Below, piece after piece: positions 20,676 through 30,855 of a stretch of DNA of 64,000 bases. The notes under the pieces were generated by a model. That model was not told where the DNA came from, ran no database searches, and saw only the letters and a program-made list of their open reading frames with translations. The position numbers were made by a program, and so were the translations under genes. The stretch is from Actinomycetota bacterium (GTDB lineage: Bacteria > Actinomycetota > Actinomycetes > Mycobacteriales > Pseudonocardiaceae), in assembly GCA_021324675.1 (NCBI GenBank), contig JAJPIR010000082.1, positions 84,126 through 148,125 of the forward strand. The letters run 5' to 3'. Position 1 is the stretch's first letter. Every line of letters begins with the position of its first letter.

Positions 20676-23600
20676 TCAGGCACCAAAGGAACGTTCTACC
20701 ACCGCGCGGGCTCGCCGAGTGATCCGGCGATATTCGTCGAGCACCTCGCCGGGATCGTCATCAGCAGACCGTCCCAGGGCCCTGGCCACCGCCGCCAGGT
20801 CTCGCCCGGAGCTCGGCAGCTGATCGACTTGCTTGCCACGCACCAAGGTGAGCACGTTACGAGTCTTCGTAGCGAGCTGCCACGCGGCCAGCAAGGTCTC
20901 CGCGTCGGCTTCAGCGAGCAGTCCAGCTTTGGCCGCAGCGCGCAAGGCGGCGCTGGTAGACGGTGTACGCAACGCCGGCACCGCGTGCGCGTGCTGTAGC
21001 TGCAGCAATTGGATGGTCCACTCCACGTCTGCCAGCCCACCGCGGCCCAATTTGGTGTGCGTGGTGGGGTCAGCGCCGCGAGGGAGGCGTTCGGCGTCCA
21101 CCCTGGCCTTTAACCGACGGATCTCGGTGGCCTGGCGGGGGCTCAGCCCGCCCGCGGGATAGCGCACTGGGTCGATCATCGCGATGAACCGCCTGCCCAA
21201 ATCCACATCACCGGCCAAGGGCACTGCCCGCAATGACGCCTGAGCCTCCCAGGTCTGTGCCCACTGGGTGTAATACACCTGGTAAGACGACAAGGTCCGG
21301 ACCAGCGGGCCCAGTCGTCCCTCCGGACGCAGGCCGGTATCGACCACCAAAGGGGGGTCCTGGCTAGGTGAACCCAGCAGGTTTCGCACTGCTTCGGCCA
21401 CTGAAGTGGCGAACCCGACAGCGCTGACCTCGGCATCGCTGCCCGAACCAGCGCCCGGGACCGGCTCGCAGACGAACAGCACATCGGCGTCGGAACCGTA
21501 GCCCAGCTCACCGCCTCCCAACCGACCCATCCCGATCACCGCGATCCGGGTCGGCTGGGTCTGACGGCGCGCAGTTTCCGCGCGCAAGGCAACGTCCAGT
21601 GCCGAGGCCAACACTGCAGTCCACACCGAGGACAGGGCTGCGCATACTGCCTCGAGGTCGAGAAGCCCCAGCAGATCGGCGCAGGCGATCCGGAACAACT
21701 CATGGCGGCGTAGTGCTCGGGCAGCTGTGACGGCAACGCCAAGATCCTGGTGCCGGGATGCGGTGGCGTGCAACGACATCGCCATCTCCGCCGGGTCACG
21801 CTGGGCCAGCGCAGTGGGATCGGCCAGCAGCTGCAGCGCCTCCGGTGCTCGGACCAGCAGGTCGGCCACCATCCGCGAGGTGCCCAGCAGGCCCATCAGC
21901 CGCTGCGCTACGGCACCCTCATCGCGTAAGAACCGTAGGTACCAGGGTGTATCGGCGAGCGCTTCGGATACCCGCCGGTAGGCGGCCAGCCCACGGTCCG
22001 GGTCTGGGGTGTCAGCGAGAAACTCCAGCAGTACCGGGAGCAACGTCGATTGGATCGCCGCCCGCCGCGATACCCCGTCGGTCAGCGCCCGCAGATGTCC
22101 CAAGGCTCCCTGCGGCGAGGCATAGCCCAGGGCTGCCAGCCGGGCCTTTGCCGAGGACTCCGACAGCCGGTAGGCCTCGGTGGGCACTTTGGCCACCGCC
22201 TCCAGCAGCGGCCGGTAGAACAGCTTTTGATGCAGCCGGCGGGCCCGGTGCGACTGGCGGGTGTACTCCATGCGCAGCACCCCGAGTGCATCGTGGCGCC
22301 CGTCGGGCCGCATCCCTGCTGCGCGGGCCAGCCAGCGCCATGCTGCCGTGTCGTTGTCGGCTGGAAGCAGGTGAGTGCGGCGTAGTCGCTGTAGCTGCAA
22401 CCGGTGTTCCAGCAGGCGCAGGAAGCGGTAGGAAGCTGCCAGATTTGCGGCGTCGTCGCGACCCACATAACCACCCGCGGCCAACGCGGCCAGCGCCTCT
22501 ACCGTGGATCTAACCCGCAAGTAGTCGTCAGTGCGGCCATGCACCAGCTGCAACAGCTGCACGGCGAACTCCACGTCGCGCAGCCCGCCGTGGCCGAGTT
22601 TGAGCTCTCGATCCGCCAGCTCGGGAGGCACGTGGTCGGCGACCCGACGACGCATCGCCTGAACCTCAGGCACGAAGTTGTCCCGGTCAGCAGCGGTCCA
22701 CACCATCGGTGCTACCGCCGCCAGATAGCGCGCGCTCAGCTCAGCATCACCCGCTACCGGACGGGCTTTGAGCAACGCCTGGAACTCCCATGTATTGGCC
22801 CACCGCCGGTAGTAGGACAAGTAGCCATCCAGCGTTCGTACCAGCGCACCGGCTTTGCCCTCAGGGCGCAGCGCCGCATCGACTTCGAAGCACGCCGACG
22901 CCACCCGCATGGTCGCCACGGCCAGTTTCGTGGCGGCATCCAGCTCGTCCTCGCAATCAGCTACGAAGATCACATCCACGTCGGAGACGTAGTTCAGTTC
23001 CGCCCCACCGCACTTGCCCATCCCGATCACAGCAAGCCGTGGTAACGACCCTCCCGAGATGACCTCGGTGCTGGCGACTGCCAGCGCGGCGCGCAGTACT
23101 CCGATCGCGAGGTCCGCAAGCGCGCCGGTGACCTTCTCGAAGGGCATCACCGGCAAGGAGGGCTCCACCACAGCCGCAAGATCGGCGGCTGCTAGCTCCG
23201 CGACGAGGTCACGGTAGGACTCGCGCAGTGCACGTTGCGCTGGGACGCCGGTCTGTGACGCGAGTGTCTGACCAGCCGGGTCAACCCCAACCGCGGCGAG
23301 CAGCCGCTGCTCGGCGCACTGTGCCCAACCCGGTGCGAGTGCCTCGGCCGAGACCAGCATGCGCCAGCGCGACGGGTGCACGACGAGATGATCCCCTAGC
23401 GCGGTCGATGAACCCAGCAGTCCCAGCAGCCTGCCTCGCAGGCCAGGTTCGCCGCGTAGCGCAGCATCGAGCTCGCCCCATGCCGGTCCAGCAGCCTTGG
23501 CCAGGCGGCCCAACGTGCGCAGCGCGAGATTCGGATCAGGCGCGCGGGACAGAGCCCACAGCGAGTTCTCCGCCTCTTGATCGACCCGCCCGTGGCTCCA

Positions 23601-23690
23601 CCAACCTAGTTTGGTGAGGATGTCCGCAGCGCCGTCATCGGTGAGCCCTAGCCGCGCCAGGGAAAGTCCGGTGCGCCCGCCGTCTGTCAC
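20676..23690 (-). CDS. glnE: Glutamine synthetase adenylyltransferase / deadenylylase
   Basis: Adds and removes AMP on the tyrosine of GlnA1 according to nitrogen state. The 1004-aa protein has two nucleotidyltransferase-like domains, each with its metal motif: GMGKCGGAELNYVSDVDVIF at about residues 222-241 and GMGRLGGGELGYGSDADVLF at about 720-739; each is followed by a helical region with LGHGGLRDVEF or LGRGGLADVEW. Start is GTG 23690. It is transcribed towards glnA1 and is downstream of glnA2 and two small genes, as glnE-glnA2 are in mycobacteria. Confidence 0.95.
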   Translation of the reverse strand: MTDGGRTGLSLARLGLTDDGAADILTKLGWWSHGRVDQEAENSLWALSRAPDPNLALRTLGRLAKAAGPAWGELDAALRGEPGLRGRLLGLLGSSTALGDHLVVHPSRWRMLVSAEALAPGWAQCAEQRLLAAVGVDPAGQTLASQTGVPAQRALRESYRDLVAELAAADLAAVVEPSLPVMPFEKVTGALADLAIGVLRAALAVASTEVISGGSLPRLAVIGMGKCGGAELNYVSDVDVIFVADCEDELDAATKLAVATMRVASACFEVDAALRPEGKAGALVRTLDGYLSYYRRWANTWEFQALLKARPVAGDAELSARYLAAVAPMVWTAADRDNFVPEVQAMRRRVADHVPPELADRELKLGHGGLRDVEFAVQLLQLVHGRTDDYLRVRSTVEALAALAAGGYVGRDDAANLAASYRFLRLLEHRLQLQRLRRTHLLPADNDTAAWRWLARAAGMRPDGRHDALGVLRMEYTRQSHRARRLHQKLFYRPLLEAVAKVPTEAYRLSESSAKARLAALGYASPQGALGHLRALTDGVSRRAAIQSTLLPVLLEFLADTPDPDRGLAAYRRVSEALADTPWYLRFLRDEGAVAQRLMGLLGTSRMVADLLVRAPEALQLLADPTALAQRDPAEMAMSLHATASRHQDLGVAVTAARALRRHELFRIACADLLGLLDLEAVCAALSSVWTAVLASALDVALRAETARRQTQPTRIAVIGMGRLGGGELGYGSDADVLFVCEPVPGAGSGSDAEVSAVGFATSVAEAVRNLLGSPSQDPPLVVDTGLRPEGRLGPLVRTLSSYQVYYTQWAQTWEAQASLRAVPLAGDVDLGRRFIAMIDPVRYPAGGLSPRQATEIRRLKARVDAERLPRGADPTTHTKLGRGGLADVEWTIQLLQLQHAHAVPALRTPSTSAALRAAAKAGLLAEADAETLLAAWQLATKTRNVLTLVRGKQVDQLPSSGRDLAAVARALGRSADDDPGEVLDEYRRITRRARAVVERSFGA

Positions 23691-23704
23691 CGCAGCACTC
23701 CGGG

Positions 23705-24463
23705 TTAGCCGCGAAGCAGAGGCAGTGCCCGGGCGCCCCCGGTGTTGGCCGCTGGAGCCAGCTCACCGGCGGCCAGCGCCACAAACCGGGCCGCAAACGG
23801 CTGCCATGCCTCCGCTATATCGCCGTGCACCCGTTCCAGGTGATCCGGATCAAGCTGGTGCGCAGGAAAGTAACCCGCGGTGTCCCTGCGAGCCCAGCAC
23901 ACCACCGTGGCGGGGGACGTCTCGATGTGGCACTGCAGGCCATAACCGGCAGCACCGATCCGGAACGCCTGGTGCGGGTACCGCAGTGACGAGGCAAGCA
24001 GAGTCGCTCCCGGGGGCAACCGAGAGATCTCATCGTGGTGGAACTGGATCACGTCGGGCGTCAGCGGTAGTTGCGCAAACAGCGGGTCATGGGCGGCCAC
24101 ATCCCGCTTGGCGATGAGCTGGGTGCCGACCTCTGGGCCATTGCCTGCCTTGCGTACCTCACCACCGGTGGCCATCGCCAGCAGCTGACCTCCTAGACAG
24201 ACCCCGAGTACCGGCAACCGGCAGGCAACCGCGCGAGCGAGCAACGAACGCAGCGCCACCAGCCACGGGTGGTCAGCGTCGTCATACGCCCCCATTTCAC
24301 CGCCCATGCAGACCAGCCCGTCTGTTCTGTCAAGCTTGTCGGGAATCCCGTCGGCTGCCGGACGGCATAAGGTCAGCTCCGCCCCGGCTTGCCTAAGCCA
24401 CTCCCCCAATCGCTCTACAGGGTCACCATCCGAAGGTTGCACCACCAGCAGCCGCGTCCTCAC
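23705..24463 (-). CDS. Class I glutamine amidotransferase-like protein
   Basis: GATase1-fold protein of the GMP-synthase-like stand-alone type; hydrolysis of glutamine or a related gamma-glutamyl compound is likely, the acceptor unknown. The nucleophile elbow is VLGVCLGGQLLAMATGG (Cys near residue 98), and a His-Ile-Glu (QCHIETSPATVV) near residue 182 completes the triad. The 252-aa length fits. GTG 24463. It lies 14 bp before glnE on the same strand, so it is probably co-transcribed in the glutamine control cluster. Confidence 0.85.
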   Translation of the reverse strand: MRTRLLVVQPSDGDPVERLGEWLRQAGAELTLCRPAADGIPDKLDRTDGLVCMGGEMGAYDDADHPWLVALRSLLARAVACRLPVLGVCLGGQLLAMATGGEVRKAGNGPEVGTQLIAKRDVAAHDPLFAQLPLTPDVIQFHHDEISRLPPGATLLASSLRYPHQAFRIGAAGYGLQCHIETSPATVVCWARRDTAGYFPAHQLDPDHLERVHGDIAEAWQPFAARFVALAAGELAPAANTGGARALPLLRG

Positions 24464-24477
24464 CCTCGCCAGGCTAG

Positions 24478-24503
24478 CCCGCAGTCTGGATGCAGACTGC
24501 GGG
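24478..24503. repeat. Dispersed palindrome, copy 1
   Basis: CCCGCAGTCTG - GATG - CAGACTGCGGG: 11-bp perfect arms, 4-nt loop. The same sequence core occurs at 24523-24542 and 58437-58460. It lies between the GNAT gene and the amidotransferase gene, 15 bp upstream of the latter's start. Confidence 0.85.
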
Positions 24504-24519
24504 TTACAGGCCCGAAAAA

Positions 24520-25395
24520 TCAGCAGTCTGCATCCAGACTGCGGTCAACGGGCGTGAAGCCGACTTCGACGGCGTCGTAGACGGGGCGGAATCCGATGCG
24601 CGGGTATATCGCGTTGGAAATCGGGTTCGACAGGTCGGTATGTAAGACCACGTGCTTGGCGCCGGTCTCCAACGACCACGTCGTGGCAGCCGCGGTGACC
24701 GCACTGCCGTATCCGTGCCCGCGATGCGGCGGCAACGTATACACCGGTCCGATCCGGGACATGCCAGCGACCGGGGCGGTCGCTGACGCCCAGGCCACCG
24801 GCTGCGCGTCAATCTCCCACAGCAACGCCGCGTTTCCCGCCGCGAGGCTATTGGCCGCCTGTTGCCGCGCGCTGTGGTGGCCACGCAGGCCACCGGCTGC
24901 CTCGTTCGCGAAATCCGTCCGCCACCGTGCCAGCAGCTCAATGTCCCGGCTGTCCGCCCGCCGTGCAGCGCCGGGCACACCAGTTGGCGGGGTGAGCCGG
25001 TGCAGCGTGAACGCCCGTTGCGCCAACCGCTCCTGCGTGACCGCACCGGTGCACTCCGACCAGCTCTTTGCGAACCTTTCCGTTTCGGGACGAGGCCCGA
25101 CGGCGCCTGGCAAGCGCGGGTGTGTCCGCGCCAGCACCTCAGCCACCTCCCCAGCACAGTCCGCCGGTAGCCCACTGACGATCACTTCTCGTGGTGGGGT
25201 ACCCACCAGCACCCCGGTCAGCTCATCGCCGCGGCCCACGGTGAGCAGCACCGGGGGACCGTCGCTGGCATCTGGCACCCGCATCAGCAGCCCGAGAACA
25301 GTCAGAGCGATGCTGTGACGGACCGGATCGGCCTCCAGCAACGGCCGGGTGAGGACCACAAACTCGTTGAGATCATCGTGCAGCCGAACATCCAC
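24520..25395 (-). CDS. GNAT family N-acetyltransferase
   Basis: Acetyl-CoA-dependent acyltransferase of unknown substrate. The C-terminal half is a GNAT domain: a long beta strand region IGPVYTLPPHRGHGYGSAVT with the pyrophosphate-binding Arg-Gly-His-Gly-Tyr-Gly, then VVLHTDLSNPISNAIYPRIG typical of motif B. The N-terminal half (about 150 residues) is a degenerate GNAT-like domain as in other two-lobed members. The frame opens at 25485; GTG 25395 is chosen because the protein then begins just before recognisable sequence (VDVRLHDDLNEF). The last seven residues lie in a palindromic repeat. Confidence 0.8.
   Translation of the reverse strand: MDVRLHDDLNEFVVLTRPLLEADPVRHSIALTVLGLLMRVPDASDGPPVLLTVGRGDELTGVLVGTPPREVIVSGLPADCAGEVAEVLARTHPRLPGAVGPRPETERFAKSWSECTGAVTQERLAQRAFTLHRLTPPTGVPGAARRADSRDIELLARWRTDFANEAAGGLRGHHSARQQAANSLAAGNAALLWEIDAQPVAWASATAPVAGMSRIGPVYTLPPHRGHGYGSAVTAAATTWSLETGAKHVVLHTDLSNPISNAIYPRIGFRPVYDAVEVGFTPVDRSLDADC
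24523..24542. repeat. Dispersed palindrome, copy 2 (encodes a protein C-terminus)
   Basis: GCAGTCTG - CATC - CAGACTGC, continuing CGG on the right side only. Read on the minus strand it encodes the last residues of the GNAT protein (Arg-Ser-Leu-Asp-Ala-Asp-Cys) and abuts its stop codon, so a repeat appears to have been inserted into, or captured by, the 3' end of that gene. It is 19 bp from copy 1, in the opposite spacer orientation (CATC versus GATG). Confidence 0.8.
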
Positions 25396-25515
25396 CCGGC
25401 CATCGTTACCCGGGCGCCATACTGCGTCGATGGAATATCCGACGGTGCAGCGGCCGGCGCCCGAGATGCACGACGCAGCGCGCATGAGGCCACGACACGC
25501 CGGCGAGGGGGCAGG

Positions 25516-26859
25516 TTACAGCACGGGTAGATAAGTGCGGAGTTCGTAGGGCGTGACGTGCCGACGGTAGTTGTCCCACTCGGCGCGCTTATTGCGCAGG
25601 AAGAAATCGAAGACGTGCTCACCGAGGGTCTCGGCAACGAGTTCCGAGTTCTCCATTTCGACTAGCGCCTCCGACAGGTTCTGCGGCAACGGCGCGTACC
25701 CAGCGGCCCGGCGCTCCCGCTCAGACAGCGACCACACGTCGTCCTCGGCCGGAGGTGGTAGCTCATACCCCTCCTGCACGCCCCGCAGCCCGGCAGCAAG
25801 GATCACCGCGTAAGCCAGGTAAGGGTTGCATGCCGAGTCCGGGGTGCGGATCTCCACTCGCCGGCTCGATGCCTTACCTGGCGAATACATCGGCACCCGG
25901 ACCAGCGCTGATCGGTTGGCGTGCCCCCAGCACACCGCAGTGGGAGCTTCGCCACCGACGATCAGACGCTTGTAGGAATTCACCCATTGGTTGGTTACCG
26001 CGGTGATCTCCCGGGCATGTACCAGCACCCCAGCTACAAATGCCCGGCCGGTGGTCGACAGCTCGTAGGGGTCGTTGTCGTCGTGAAAGGCATTGCGATC
26101 GCCCTCGAACAGGCTCATATGGGTATGCATGGCAGACCCGGGCTGATCCGTATACGGCTTGGGCATGAACGACGCACGCACCCCTTGGGTGATGGCGACC
26201 TCCTTCACGACGTACCGGAAGGTCATGATGTTGTCGGCCATGGTCAGCGCATCGGCATAGCGAAGATCGATCTCTTGCTGGCCGGGCGCGCCCTCGTGAT
26301 GGCTGAACTCCACCGAGATGCCCATCTGCTCCAGCGCCTCGATGGTGTGCCGGCGAAAATGCGGCGCGGCGTCGTGGCTGGCTTGGTCGAAGTAGCCGCC
26401 GGAGTCGGCGGGCACCGGCTCGGAACCGTTCTCGGGCAGGTCGCGGAGCAGGTAGAACTCGATTTCGGGGTGCACGTAGCAGGTGAAGCCCGCCTCTGCT
26501 GCCTTGGACAACGCCCGAGTCAGCACGTGTCTTGGGTCGGCCCAGGACGGCGAACCGTCGGGCATGGTGATATCGCAGAACATCCGGGCCGAGTAGTGCT
26601 CGCCCCGCGGGTTTTCCCACGGAAGCACCTGGAAGGTGGCCGGGTCTGGCTTGGCAATCATGTCGGACTCGTAGGCTCGGGCGAACCCTTGAATGGCCGA
26701 CCCGTCGAAGCCGATGCCGTCGGCGAAGGCGCCCTCCAGCTCAGCCGGCGCCACCGACACTGATTTGAGGTACCCGAGCACGTCGGTGAACCACAACCGA
26801 ACGAACCGGATGTCGCGTTCCTCTAGCGTGCGCAGCACGAATTCCTGCTGGCGATCCAT
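25516..26859 (-). CDS. glnA2: Type I glutamine synthetase, non-adenylylated paralogue
   Basis: Second GlnA, 447 aa, with FVRLWFTDVLGYLKSVSVAP, FDGSAIQGFARAYESDM, the ATP site KPYTDQPGSAMHTHMSLFEG and VEIRTPDSACNPYLAYAVI. At the position of the adenylylation tyrosine of GlnA1 the sequence reads DDVWSLSERE, with Trp in place of Tyr, so GlnE should not modify it. This agrees with the known shorter, unregulated GlnA2 class of actinobacteria, some of which are gamma-glutamyl ligases. ATG 26859. It heads a leftward run glnA2-GNAT-amidotransferase-glnE. Confidence 0.94.
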   Translation of the reverse strand: MDRQQEFVLRTLEERDIRFVRLWFTDVLGYLKSVSVAPAELEGAFADGIGFDGSAIQGFARAYESDMIAKPDPATFQVLPWENPRGEHYSARMFCDITMPDGSPSWADPRHVLTRALSKAAEAGFTCYVHPEIEFYLLRDLPENGSEPVPADSGGYFDQASHDAAPHFRRHTIEALEQMGISVEFSHHEGAPGQQEIDLRYADALTMADNIMTFRYVVKEVAITQGVRASFMPKPYTDQPGSAMHTHMSLFEGDRNAFHDDNDPYELSTTGRAFVAGVLVHAREITAVTNQWVNSYKRLIVGGEAPTAVCWGHANRSALVRVPMYSPGKASSRRVEIRTPDSACNPYLAYAVILAAGLRGVQEGYELPPPAEDDVWSLSERERRAAGYAPLPQNLSEALVEMENSELVAETLGEHVFDFFLRNKRAEWDNYRRHVTPYELRTYLPVL

Positions 26860-26929
26860 GGGCGCAGATTACGCGCACGGTAGCGGACAGTCCGTGACGG
26901 CGCTGTGCTCTGCACCCTACGATGGTCAA

Positions 26930-27613
26930 ATGCGCCTCGCCGCTACCCTCTCCGCACTCATCATGTCTGCGACCGTCACCCTCGTTACGGCATGCGGTGC
27001 CGGACAAAGCGCGAACCTCCCGCAGGGAGGCACGTTGCTCGCCGAGTCCGCCCAGGCGATGCGTGGCGTAACGACGACTCACTTCAGGTTCGACGTTCAG
27101 GGCAACGCGCCGAGCGTGCAGCTCCGGTCCGCCGAAGGGCAGCTGAAACAGGACGGCTCGGCCCAGGGCACCGGAAGAGTGGACGAGGGACGGCAGATCC
27201 TTGAAATGCCATTCGTCCTCATCGGCGACACGCTTTGCCTGCGTCCACCTACCGGTCCACCCCAGAAGCTGCCGGCGTCCATGCTGAAGACCTACTTCGA
27301 CCCGGGTTCAATTCTCAACCCTGACCGGGGCATCGCCGCCGTACTCGCCAGCGGCCAACAAGGGGCCACCACCGAGGCCCGGGAGCAGGTCGATGGCGTG
27401 GACACTTACCGGATACAAACCAAGTTCCCAGCCCAGCCGCTCGGCGCACTTGCACCGGGGCTAGGGATAACTCCGGACAAAACAAGTGAAGTGTGGATAG
27501 CCGCACAGGGTTTCCGTCTGGTCAAGGCCCAATTGCCGACGAGCTACGGCACAGTTGCCGCCCAGTTCTCTGACTACGGCGCCCCGGTCCAGATCACTTC
27601 TTTCTGCGGCTGA
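26930..27613 (+). CDS. lprG: LppX/LprG-family lipoprotein
   Basis: Lipid-binding lipoprotein of the LppX_LprAFG fold, which in mycobacteria carries triacylated glycolipids or triacylglycerol across the periplasm. ATG 26930 gives a signal peptide (MRLAATLSALIMSATVTLVT) and a lipobox ending Thr-Ala-Cys at residue 23 or so. The body has LLAESAQAMRGVTTTHFRFD, DTLCLRPPTGPPQKLPASML and VDTYRIQTKFPAQP, typical of the family. Length 227 aa. It is followed after 13 bp by a P55-type exporter, the same pairing as Rv1411c-Rv1410c. Confidence 0.88.
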   Translation: MRLAATLSALIMSATVTLVTACGAGQSANLPQGGTLLAESAQAMRGVTTTHFRFDVQGNAPSVQLRSAEGQLKQDGSAQGTGRVDEGRQILEMPFVLIGDTLCLRPPTGPPQKLPASMLKTYFDPGSILNPDRGIAAVLASGQQGATTEAREQVDGVDTYRIQTKFPAQPLGALAPGLGITPDKTSEVWIAAQGFRLVKAQLPTSYGTVAAQFSDYGAPVQITSFCG

Positions 27614-27626
27614 GCGATCCGCCTAG

Positions 27627-29195
27627 ATGATCGCGACGGCAACCTCGCTGCGGCGCCGCGGGCTGGCGCTGAGTTCTGGCGCGCTGGTGACCCTGCTTGC
27701 GGCGTTGGACGCCTACGTCGTGGTCAGCCTGCTTGTCGACATGATTCGCGATCTGCAGGTGCCGCTGAACCATCTGGAGCGGGCCACTCCCATCGTGACC
27801 GGCTTCCTACTGGGTTACGTCGCGGCGATGCCGCTGCTGGGTCAAGCGTCTGATCGGTTCGGGCGGCGGGTGCTGTTGCAGGTCTGCCTGATCACGTTCG
27901 CAGCCGCGTCAGCGGTGACCGCGCTTGCGGAGACATTGCCGGTGCTGGTCGTGGGACGGACAGTGCAGGGCATCGCGGGTGGCGCATTGTTGCCCGTATC
28001 GATGGCGCTAGCCGCGGATCTGTGGCCGGATCGCGGGCGATCCACGGCATTGGGTGCACTGGGCGCAGCGCAGGAACTGGGCAGCGTGCTCGGGCCGCTC
28101 TACGGTGCCGCGCTGGCAGCTGTGGTGGGCTGGCGCGGTGTGTTCTGGGTGAACGTGCCGCTTGCGGCAGTCGCAGTCGTCGCGGTGCAGCTGGCCGTTC
28201 CCGGCAAGCCAGGTGGATCGTCGCAGCGGGCCCCATTGGACCTCATCGGGGGCAGCTTGCTGGCAGTGACCCTGGGATTGCTGGTTGCTGGGTTGTACAA
28301 CCCCGATCCCGACCGTGCCGTGCTGCCGTCATGGGGCGCCCCGGTGCTGGGTGCAGCCGCGGTCACCGGATTGGCGTTCGTGCTATGGGAGCGGCATGCC
28401 AAGGTGCGGTTGCTTGACCCCGTCGGTGTGCAGTGGCGGGTCTTTTCCAGCTCGCTGTGGGTCAGCCTGACCGCCGGTGCCGCGCTGCTGGTGACCCTGG
28501 TCGACATCCAGCTCTATGCCCAGACCGTACTCGGTCGTGAGGCTACCGCCGCGACCGTAATCCTGGTCCGGTTTCTGGTCGCGCTGCCGATCGGGGCGCT
28601 GGTGGGTGGGATTGCCGCAGGCCGGCTGGGCAATCCGGTGGTCGCGATGGTGGGGATGTTGCTGGCCGCAGCCGCCTACTTGCTCATCGCGGGATGGCCG
28701 GCGGATGTCCTGGCTGCACGCCACCATCTCGGCCCGCTGAGCCTGCCTAGGCTGGATACGGACCTAGCGTTGGCCGGCTTGGGGCTCGGCCTGGTCATCG
28801 CGCCGGTGTCGACCGCGGCGTTACGCGCGACCCCACCTGACCGGCACGGCGTGGTGTCCGCCGCGGTGGTGGTAGCCCGGATGACCGGGATGTTGGTGGG
28901 AGTCGCCGCCCTATCCGCCTGGGGCCTGCACCGGTTCCGCGAACTCACCGCCGAGTTGGCTACACCGCTGCCCTTCGGGGTCAGTGTGGAGGCATACCAG
29001 CAGCAACTGGCCGCTTACCAGCTCGCTCTCCAGACCGCGCTGCGTACCGAGTACCGGGAGATCTTCCTGCTCACCTCGGGGGTCTGCGTGCTCGGCGCGC
29101 TCGGGGCAGCCTTGATCGGCAAGGCGGGCACCCCCCAACACGCTCAGGTGACGCAGAGCGTGGACCGTTTGGGGAGCGCCAGCCGGACCAGGTAG
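27627..29195 (+). CDS. P55-like MFS exporter
   Basis: Major facilitator (DHA2-like, probably 14 helices), 522 aa. The first helix has [20 protein letters not shown], motif A is [13 protein letters not shown], motif C is [19 protein letters not shown], and [20 protein letters not shown] lies late. With LprG upstream this matches the mycobacterial P55 drug/lipid exporter pair, which exports triacylglycerol and affects drug sensitivity; the cargo here is inferred from that pairing. Its 3' end overlaps the convergent hydrolase gene by 52 bp. Confidence 0.86.
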   Translation: MIATATSLRRRGLALSSGALVTLLAALDAYVVVSLLVDMIRDLQVPLNHLERATPIVTGFLLGYVAAMPLLGQASDRFGRRVLLQVCLITFAAASAVTALAETLPVLVVGRTVQGIAGGALLPVSMALAADLWPDRGRSTALGALGAAQELGSVLGPLYGAALAAVVGWRGVFWVNVPLAAVAVVAVQLAVPGKPGGSSQRAPLDLIGGSLLAVTLGLLVAGLYNPDPDRAVLPSWGAPVLGAAAVTGLAFVLWERHAKVRLLDPVGVQWRVFSSSLWVSLTAGAALLVTLVDIQLYAQTVLGREATAATVILVRFLVALPIGALVGGIAAGRLGNPVVAMVGMLLAAAAYLLIAGWPADVLAARHHLGPLSLPRLDTDLALAGLGLGLVIAPVSTAALRATPPDRHGVVSAAVVVARMTGMLVGVAALSAWGLHRFRELTAELATPLPFGVSVEAYQQQLAAYQLALQTALRTEYREIFLLTSGVCVLGALGAALIGKAGTPQHAQVTQSVDRLGSASRTR

Positions 29196-30751
29196 TCGGT
29201 CACTGTCTCATCCACGCAAGGCACGCCCTGGAAGACGACGGTGTGGCGATTGCCCTCGTAGCTGAGCAACTTGCCGCGCAACCGCCGAGCCAACTCCGCC
29301 CCGGTCTGGTACGGGGCAGCTGGATCGCCGGTCGTGGAGACCACCAGCACCGGTGGGAGGCCGTCGAGCTGATCGGCGCCCAGATTGCCAGTGGGCGGCA
29401 CCGGCCAGAATGCGCAGGCATCCCGCGCCGCCGACGGTCCGTGCCCATCGTCGAGGAACGGCGCGGCTTCCCGGTAGCGCCGATCGGCTTCCCGGACCAC
29501 CGCCGGATCCCTCACCGGAGGGTCATCGACGCAGCGGACCGCGGTGAAGGCGTCCTGGCTGCCTGAGTAACCATGGGTGTCCCGCTGGTAGTAGATGTCG
29601 GCCAAGGCGAGCAAGGTCGCGCCGTCACCTTTGGCCAACGCGGTAAGGCCCTGGTTGAGCCGTGGCCAGAGCTGATCGGTATACAGAGCCTGGATCGTGC
29701 CGATCGTCGCATCGGTGTAGGACAGTTTGCGGGTACCGACCGGCAGCGCTGCCGCCTGTAGCGGTGCCAGCAAATGCTGGAAATCCTGGTTGGCCAGGTA
29801 ATGCGGGCTGTTGCCCAACCAGCACTGGGATTGTGCGCGGCACCAGTCGACGAAGGCGTCGAACGACTGCTGGAATCCCGCTCCTTGGCTGGCCAGGCTC
29901 TCCACCAGGTTGCCATTCGGGTCGAGTGCACCGTCGAGCACCATCGCCCGCACGTTGTCAGGGAACTGCTCGGCGTAGGAGGTAGCGATCCGGGTTCCGT
30001 AGGAGTAACCGAGGTAGGTCAGCTTCGTGTCGCCCAGCGCCGAACGCATCACATCCAGATCCCGGGCGACGTCCCTGGTACCGGCGTTGGCCAGGACATC
30101 CTTGCCCACTCGCTGGGCGCACAGCGCAGCGTAGGCGCGGTTGTTGTTTTCGGTCTTCGCCACCCCAGCGGGCGAGGTATCCAAGTTGACATTGAGTCGT
30201 TCGGCATCCTCCTCCTGAGTATTCCGGCAGACGATCTTAGGCTGGCTCGCACCCACTCCTCGGGGATCGAATCCCACCAGATCGAACCGACGGCCCAGAT
30301 CCGTGCCGATGACCGCTTTCGCCAACGCCGCGACCGCCGCCATTCCCGACACTCCCGGACCGCCCGGGTTGACCAGCAGGGAGCCCAGCCGTTCCTGCGG
30401 GTTGTCGGCGGGTCGGCGGATCAATCCCAGTTGCGCGGTGCGTCCTTGCGGGTTGGCGTAGTCCAGCGGAACGTCGAGTTTGGCGCACTGGAAAGCAGGA
30501 TCTTCAAACAACTGGCGATCACGGTCGGTGGTGACAAAGGGCCGGCACCCACCCCAGCTCAGCCGCTGGCTATAGAACCGGTCAAGGCCCGGGGGCACCG
30601 GCCCGACCGCACGGTGCGGGTACGGGACGGGGCCGCCGTTGGATACCGGGCCGGCGTCATTATCGGATAACTGGCCGCTTGCCTCGGCAGTGCAGCCACT
30701 CAGAGCACACACGACCGCCAGCACGGCAGTTGAGCGCAGCAGGCGCGACAC
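29144..30751 (-). CDS. Secreted lipoprotein alpha/beta hydrolase (CaeA/TAP-like)
   Basis: Membrane-anchored hydrolase related to mycobacterial CaeA (Rv2224c) and Streptomyces tripeptidyl aminopeptidases. It begins [20 protein letters not shown], a signal peptide with lipobox Leu-Ser-Gly-Cys. The catalytic Ser lies in [20 protein letters not shown] (Gly-x-Ser-x-Gly), the Asp probably in [13 protein letters not shown], and the His in [13 protein letters not shown]; a C-terminal TAP-like domain with paired Cys ([15 protein letters not shown]) follows. Substrate could be peptide or ester. The 535-aa length fits. It is convergent with P55 and overlaps it by 52 bp. Confidence 0.9.
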   Translation of the reverse strand: MSRLLRSTAVLAVVCALSGCTAEASGQLSDNDAGPVSNGGPVPYPHRAVGPVPPGLDRFYSQRLSWGGCRPFVTTDRDRQLFEDPAFQCAKLDVPLDYANPQGRTAQLGLIRRPADNPQERLGSLLVNPGGPGVSGMAAVAALAKAVIGTDLGRRFDLVGFDPRGVGASQPKIVCRNTQEEDAERLNVNLDTSPAGVAKTENNNRAYAALCAQRVGKDVLANAGTRDVARDLDVMRSALGDTKLTYLGYSYGTRIATSYAEQFPDNVRAMVLDGALDPNGNLVESLASQGAGFQQSFDAFVDWCRAQSQCWLGNSPHYLANQDFQHLLAPLQAAALPVGTRKLSYTDATIGTIQALYTDQLWPRLNQGLTALAKGDGATLLALADIYYQRDTHGYSGSQDAFTAVRCVDDPPVRDPAVVREADRRYREAAPFLDDGHGPSAARDACAFWPVPPTGNLGADQLDGLPPVLVVSTTGDPAAPYQTGAELARRLRGKLLSYEGNRHTVVFQGVPCVDETVTDYLVRLALPKRSTLCVT

Positions 30752-30855
30752 CCGCGCGATCCTAGGGTGCCCTCAGTTGCTTCCTGCTGGGGGCACTGCT
30801 GTGCGGGTAACAGCGTTATAACACCGTTACTCCCTCGCCGGTGCAAGATATGGCC

